A stretch of DNA of 8,667 nt from JACQAI01 sp035507915 (GTDB lineage Bacteria; Pseudomonadota; Alphaproteobacteria; Elsterales; Elsteraceae): NCBI GenBank assembly GCA_035507915.1, contig DATJNS010000057.1, positions 1 to 8,667 of the forward strand. The letters are read 5' to 3'. Position numbers and translations under genes: made by a program. Of this stretch, positions 5,500-8,667 are shown piece by piece. The notes under the pieces were generated by a model, which made no database searches, was not told where the DNA came from, and was given only the letters and a program-made list of their open reading frames with translations. The first letter of the stretch is position 1; each line of letters opens with the position of its first letter.

Positions 5500-5503
5500 C
5501 GCG

Positions 5504-6916
5504 ATGAGCGACGAGCTGTGGCGGTGGGATGCGGTCGATCTGGCGGAAGCCATCCGGCTGGGCCGGATCTCCAGCCGCGAGGCGGTCGCCGCGTGCCTGA
5601 AGCGACTCGAGGCGGTCAACCCGGCGGTCAACGCCGTCACGGTGGTGCTCGCCGACGCTGCGTGCGCGGCGGCGGACGCCGCCGACGCCGCGGTGAAGCG
5701 CGGCGATCCGCTCGGGCCGCTGCACGGCGTGCCCGTGACCATCAAGGAGAACATCGACCAGGCCGGCTGCGCGACCACCAACGGCGTCGTCGCCTTCAAG
5801 GACCTGATCGCCGAGACCGACAGCCCGGTGGTCGCCAACTGGAAGCGCGCCGGCGCGGTCATCATCGGGCGCACCAACACGCCGGCCTTCAGCCTGCGCT
5901 GGCACACCGACAACGAGCTGCGCGGCGCCACGCTCAACCCGTGGGCCAAGGCGCGCACGCCGGGCGGCTCGAGCGGCGGCGCCGGCGCGTCGCTCGCGCT
6001 CGGCATCACGCCGCTGGCGCACGGCAACGATTACGGCGGCTCGATCCGCTATCCGGCCTATTGCTGCGGGGTCGCCGGCATCCGTCCGACCATGGGCCGG
6101 GTGCCGAGCTTCAACGCGACGGCGCCCGAGGAGCGGCCGATGACCGCGCAGACGATGGCGGTGCAGGGCCCGCTGGCGCGGCGCGTGCGCGACGTGCGCC
6201 TCGGTCTCCTGGCGATGATGCCGCGCGACGCGCGCGATCCCTGGTGGGTCCCGGCGCCCTTCGAAGGGCCGGCCCCGGCGCGCCCGATCCGCGTCGCGCT
6301 GACCGTCGATCCAGCCGGGCAGGGCGTCGATCCGGCGGTCGCCGCCGCGGTCAAGCGAGCCGGCGAGGCGCTGGCGCGCGCCGGCTACGCGGTCGAGGCG
6401 GTCGATCCGCCCGCGGTCGACGAGGTCGCCGAGCTGTGGTGGCGGCTGGTGTGGACCGAGACGCACCACCTGATGGCGCCGACCATCCGCAAGCTGGGCG
6501 GCATGGCGATCAACCGCGCGCTCGACATAATGATGACGGGCATGCCGGAGCTCGACCTGCCGAGCTACATGCGCGGCCTGGCGCAGCGCCTGAAGCACGT
6601 GCGCGACTGGCTCGCGTTCCTCGAGCGCTATCCCCTGGTGGTCGGCCCGGTGTCGGCCGACCCGCCGTTCCGCGTCGGCTTCGACACCGACGAAAAGGCC
6701 GACGTTGCGCACCTGCGGCGCGCGCAGCGCCTGCTGATCGCCGTCAATCTGCTCGGGCTGCCGGCGGCGGCGGTGCCGGCCGGGCTGACGACCGACGGCG
6801 TGCCGCTCGGCGTCCAGGTGATCGGCTCGCGCTACCGCGAGGATCTCTGCCTCGATGCCGCCGAGGCGATCGAGGCGCAGTGCGGCCTCAGGACGCCGAT
6901 CGATCCGGTCGGATGA
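5504..6916 (+). CDS. Amidase signature family hydrolase
   Basis: A 470-residue protein, the normal length for the amidase signature family, with no signal peptide. The Ser-cisSer-Lys triad is complete: Lys81 in 'GVPVTIKENIDQAG' (75-88), cis-Ser156 in 'TPGGSSGGAGAS' (152-163), and nucleophile Ser180 in 'GNDYGGSIRYPA' (174-185). Such enzymes cleave amide bonds, releasing ammonia or an amine. Asn175 replaces the frequent Thr/Ser in G-x-D-x-G-G-S, and 'YPAYCCGVAGIRPT' (183-196) completes the oxyanion segment. Residues from 260 on are the variable region that sets the substrate. It is not GatA by context, since no gatB or gatC is near; a general amidase acting on small amides, carbamoyl compounds or aryl amides fits better. 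It may be read through from the GST gene 193 bases upstream, or from a promoter I cannot identify. Confidence 0.9.
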   Translation: MSDELWRWDAVDLAEAIRLGRISSREAVAACLKRLEAVNPAVNAVTVVLADAACAAADAADAAVKRGDPLGPLHGVPVTIKENIDQAGCATTNGVVAFKDLIAETDSPVVANWKRAGAVIIGRTNTPAFSLRWHTDNELRGATLNPWAKARTPGGSSGGAGASLALGITPLAHGNDYGGSIRYPAYCCGVAGIRPTMGRVPSFNATAPEERPMTAQTMAVQGPLARRVRDVRLGLLAMMPRDARDPWWVPAPFEGPAPARPIRVALTVDPAGQGVDPAVAAAVKRAGEALARAGYAVEAVDPPAVDEVAELWWRLVWTETHHLMAPTIRKLGGMAINRALDIMMTGMPELDLPSYMRGLAQRLKHVRDWLAFLERYPLVVGPVSADPPFRVGFDTDEKADVAHLRRAQRLLIAVNLLGLPAAAVPAGLTTDGVPLGVQVIGSRYREDLCLDAAEAIEAQCGLRTPIDPVG

Positions 6917-6958
6917 GCCTCAGTCCTCTGAGCCTCAGTCCTCTGAGCCTCAGTCCTC
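6914..6958. repeat. Three perfect tandem copies of a 15-bp unit holding both stop codons
   Basis: TGAGCCTCAGTCCTC occurs at 6914-6928, 6929-6943 and 6944-6958. The first three bases of copy 1 are the amidase TGA, and the TCA inside copy 3 (6950-6952) is the TGA of the DUF533 gene on the other strand. Every copy carries both stops, so a single original junction appears to have been triplicated. CTCAG and CTGAG in neighbouring copies can pair (5-bp stem, TCCT loop, for example 6919-6932), so the array might also help end transcription in both directions. Confidence 0.9.
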
Positions 6959-7588
6959 GGGCGGCAGCGGCGGCGGGTCGCCAAAGCGCGCGTGCATGTC
7001 GACGATGGTTTCCTGCGGCAGATTGAGGCGTTTGCCGAGCCGCGCCAGGTAGTGCTGCTCGCTCGGCGTGTCGTCCTTGATCGCCAGCAGCGAGGCCGCA
7101 TAGACCTCGACCGCCAGTTCGGGGCTGGTGACGCGCGCCACCAGGCTCTCGACATCGGGCGGCTGGTCGAGCGCCGCGATGAGCGCGCGCCGGTCGGACT
7201 CGGGCGCATCGGCGTCCTTCAGGGCGATGATGATGCGTCGGCGCTCCTCGGGATCGATCTTGCCGTCGGACTTCGCGGCTTCGATCATCGCGCGCACCAT
7301 CAGCTCGCCCTCGACCCCGTGGAGCTGGCTCACGGTCGCGGCGGTCGAGGCCGACAGGACCTCGTGCGTCTCGGTGGTCGGCGCGACCGGGGCCCGCAGG
7401 GTCGTTTCGACCGGCGGCTCGAGCCCCATGAGCTCGTGCGCGGCGCGCGCCACCTTGCTGACATTGTAGAGCGCCCGGGCGCGGCTGATCGTGCGTTGGG
7501 TTGGGACCGGCGACACGATGTGGCGCAGGATCGGCGTCGTGACCTGCACCGCGGTATCGTCGATCCACTTTCCGTAGTCGTCGGACAC
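6950..7588 (-). CDS. DUF533 / TerB-like protein (YebE-related)
   Basis: A 212-residue protein. The C-terminal half (about 94-200) fits DUF533, a TerB-fold helical domain: 'ELMVRAMIEAAKSDGKIDPEE' spans 95-115, with the acidic SDGKIDPEE turn (107-115) where TerB proteins carry clustered acidic residues, then 'SPELAVEVYAASLLAI' (155-170) and 'KDDTPSEQHYLARL' (171-184). The E. coli relative YebE is annotated as an inner-membrane protein, but no long hydrophobic segment is visible here, so this copy looks soluble. The N-terminal ~90 residues are not recognisable and include a Pro/Thr-rich linker (58-75); the tail is 'PPPLPPED'. Function is unknown; a stress or metal-related role is only guilt by family. 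The start is GTG at 7586-7588, chosen because of a strong ribosome site. It is divergent from the phnM-like gene. Confidence 0.8.
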   Translation of the reverse strand: MSDDYGKWIDDTAVQVTTPILRHIVSPVPTQRTISRARALYNVSKVARAAHELMGLEPPVETTLRAPVAPTTETHEVLSASTAATVSQLHGVEGELMVRAMIEAAKSDGKIDPEERRRIIIALKDADAPESDRRALIAALDQPPDVESLVARVTSPELAVEVYAASLLAIKDDTPSEQHYLARLGKRLNLPQETIVDMHARFGDPPPLPPED

Positions 7589-7592
7589 GTCG

Positions 7593-7600
7593 CCTCCTCC
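7593..7600 (-). promoter_or_regulatory. Strong ribosome binding site for a GTG start
   Basis: GGAGGAGG on the minus strand lies 4 bases before the GTG at 7586-7588. No ATG in frame offers a comparable site, so the DUF533 protein most likely begins at this GTG. Confidence 0.7.
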
Positions 7601-7644
7601 GGTCGGGCCGATCCGCCACCCGTTGAACCCACGTCGCGGGCCAC

Positions 7645-7650
7645 ATTATG
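7645..7650 (-). promoter_or_regulatory. Possible -10 box for the DUF533 gene
   Basis: CATAAT on the minus strand matches five of six bases of TATAAT, about 57 bases before the GTG start, in otherwise very GC-rich DNA. No good -35 box sits 16-18 bases upstream. On the plus strand the same bases read CATTAT at 7644-7649, with TTGAAC at 7623-7628 fifteen bases before it, a weak possible promoter for the phnM-like gene. Confidence 0.28.
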
Positions 7651-7684
7651 CTGGCCGGGCTGACCGTCCCCCTCCCAGCCGAGC

Positions 7685-7726
7685 GCCCGCCCACGGACGG
7701 CGGGCCTCATCAGACGAGACCAGTCT
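7685..7726. promoter_or_regulatory. Hairpin and small palindrome ahead of the phnM-like gene
   Basis: GCCCGCC (7685-7691) and GGCGGGC (7699-7705) form a perfect 7-bp stem with a 7-base loop, ending 28 bases before the ATG. It is followed by the palindrome AGACCAGTCT at 7717-7726. Two structured elements in a 145-base divergent gap may be an operator or leader structure. The AGACCA half resembles the half-site of TGGTATAGACCA, which I recall as a PhnF (GntR/HutC family) site in mycobacteria; this similarity is short and unproven. Confidence 0.3.
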
Positions 7727-7733
7727 ACACCCG

Positions 7734-8667
7734 ATGTCCTTGACCTTGATCAATTCGCGCGTCCTGCAGCCGGACGGCTCGGTCGCGCGCGTGGACGTCC
7801 GCCTCGAGGGCGAGCGGATCGCCGCCCTGGCGCCGCTGCGGTCGGATGACGCGGGCGAGCGGCTCGACGGCCGCGGTCTCCTGCTGTTGCCCGGCATCAT
7901 CGATCTGCACGGCGACGCCTTCGAGCGTCAGCTGATGCCGCGCCCCGGCATTCACATCGCGCCCGAGATCGGCCTGGTCGAGAGCGACCGCCAGCTGCTC
8001 GCCAACGGCATCACGACCGCCTATCACGGCCTGACGCTGTCGTGGGAGCCGGGCTTGCGCGGCATCGAGGCGGCACGCGCCTTCCTGGCGGCGCTCCGCG
8101 CGGTACGCGGCCGGCTCGCGTGCGACACGCGGCTGCATCTGCGCTTCGAGCAGTTCAACGTCGACGTCGCCGACGAGGTGGCCGGGTGGATCGAGCAGGG
8201 GCGGGTCGACCTGCTGGCCTTCAACGAGCACACCGGCGACATCGCGCGCCAAGCCGCGCGCGGCAAGGTCGGCAGCTATGTTTCGCGCACCGGTCTCGAC
8301 GAGGCGGCGTTCATGGCGCTGTTCGAGCGCGTCCGCGCGCGCCGCGACGAGGTGCCGGCGGCGAGCGCGCGGCTCGCCGCGCTGGCCACGCATCATCGTG
8401 TGCCGATGGCGTCGCACGACGATGCCACGGTCGAGATGCGCCGCGAATTCCACGCGCTCGGCTGCCGGATCAGCGAATTTCCCTACGACGTCGCGACCGC
8501 GCGCGCTGCCATCGACACCGGCGATACGGTCGTGCTGGGCGCACCCAACGTGATCCGGGGCGGCAGCCACGCCGGCCGGCTGACCGCCGCGGACGCGGTC
8601 GGCCAGGGCCTGTGCTCGGTGCTGACCACCGATTACTACTATCCGGCGCCGCTGCACGCCGCGTTCG
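7734..8667 (+). CDS. phnM: PhnM-like amidohydrolase (3' end outside window)
   Basis: The frame is open from the ATG at 7734 to the window edge, giving 311 residues; E. coli PhnM is about 378, so some 60-80 residues are missing. PhnM removes pyrophosphate from alpha-D-ribose 1-methylphosphonate 5-triphosphate in the C-P lyase pathway for phosphonate use. Visible amidohydrolase features are 'LLPGIIDLHGDAFERQ' (51-66) with His59, 'LHLRFEQFN' (134-142), 'AFNEHTGD' (162-169) with His166, 'MASHDDAT' (225-232) with His228, 'PNVIRGGSHAGR' (271-282), and 'LTTDYYYP' (297-304), the conserved late Asp. Canonical PhnM has LHTD at the first metal motif; LHGDAFER marks a variant subgroup, so the exact substrate may differ. 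No Shine-Dalgarno is evident before the ATG. No other phn gene is visible, but the downstream side is unseen. Confidence 0.8.
   Translation, partial: MSLTLINSRVLQPDGSVARVDVRLEGERIAALAPLRSDDAGERLDGRGLLLLPGIIDLHGDAFERQLMPRPGIHIAPEIGLVESDRQLLANGITTAYHGLTLSWEPGLRGIEAARAFLAALRAVRGRLACDTRLHLRFEQFNVDVADEVAGWIEQGRVDLLAFNEHTGDIARQAARGKVGSYVSRTGLDEAAFMALFERVRARRDEVPAASARLAALATHHRVPMASHDDATVEMRREFHALGCRISEFPYDVATARAAIDTGDTVVLGAPNVIRGGSHAGRLTAADAVGQGLCSVLTTDYYYPAPLHAAF

Noticed and set aside
5297..6712. 471-codon minus-strand open frame opposite the amidase
   Set aside because: Arg/Asp/His-rich shadow of the amidase with no motifs; the plus strand has a complete amidase triad.
5504..6916. GatA, the glutamyl-tRNA amidotransferase subunit
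   Set aside because: The core motifs are shared by the whole family, and there is no gatB or gatC nearby; the C-terminal half does not look like GatA.
6914..6958. CRISPR-like array
   Set aside because: The 15-bp units abut directly with no spacers and no cas gene is present; it is a simple tandem repeat.
5518..7026. 502-codon plus-strand frame overlapping the amidase
   Set aside because: Frame-shifted reading of the amidase with low-complexity Arg/Gly/Ala composition.
7725..8657. 310-codon minus-strand open frame near the right edge
   Set aside because: It is antisense to the phnM-like gene, whose plus-strand frame has metal-binding motifs in the correct order.

Overview
The window is gene-dense, roughly 70 % GC by eye, with nine protein-coding genes and one probable gene remnant; no gap exceeds about 195 bases. 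GC content, codon choice and family membership (DUF6134, LigA/LigB as separate subunits, a PhnM-like amidohydrolase with an HGDAFERQ motif, strong GGAGG ribosome sites) suggest an alphaproteobacterium, perhaps Rhodospirillales or Hyphomicrobiales. That placement is inference. No rRNA, tRNA, CRISPR array, transposase or phage gene is visible.

Layout, left to right: the 3' end of a DUF6134 gene (+, cut by the window edge) converges, with an 8-base overlap, on a SAM-dependent methyltransferase (-) that carries an extra C-terminal domain. A 167-base divergent gap leads to an alpha/beta hydrolase (+). That gene converges on a three-gene minus-strand operon reading cupin, ligA, ligB, and a perfect 7-bp hairpin lies exactly between the two stop codons. 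Another divergent gap (168 bases) holds a full TTGACA box for the cupin operon and competing GC-rich inverted repeats, then a beta-class glutathione S-transferase (+). Next comes a 193-base gap with low-complexity sequence and what looks like the orphan C-terminus of a PEP-utilising-enzyme mobile domain, then an amidase-signature hydrolase (+). The amidase converges on a DUF533/TerB-like gene (-) across a 15-bp unit present in three perfect copies, each holding both genes' stop codons. Last is a PhnM-like gene (+), cut by the right edge.

The functional centre is the cupin-ligA-ligB operon. LigB keeps all four residues expected of a class III extradiol dioxygenase (His12, His57, Glu241 and base His192), and LigA is a short form of the alpha subunit. 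With the flanking alpha/beta hydrolase and glutathione S-transferase, this could be a small aromatic ring-cleavage locus. Its substrate is unknown, and the usual decarboxylase, dehydrogenase, hydratase and aldolase partners are absent from the window. The methyltransferase, amidase, DUF533 protein and PhnM-like protein look like unrelated neighbours. I see no convincing evidence of a wholly new defence, mobile or RNA system. The most useful leads are the ring-cleavage cassette, the PhnM variant, the gene remnant upstream of the amidase and the triplicated stop-codon junction.
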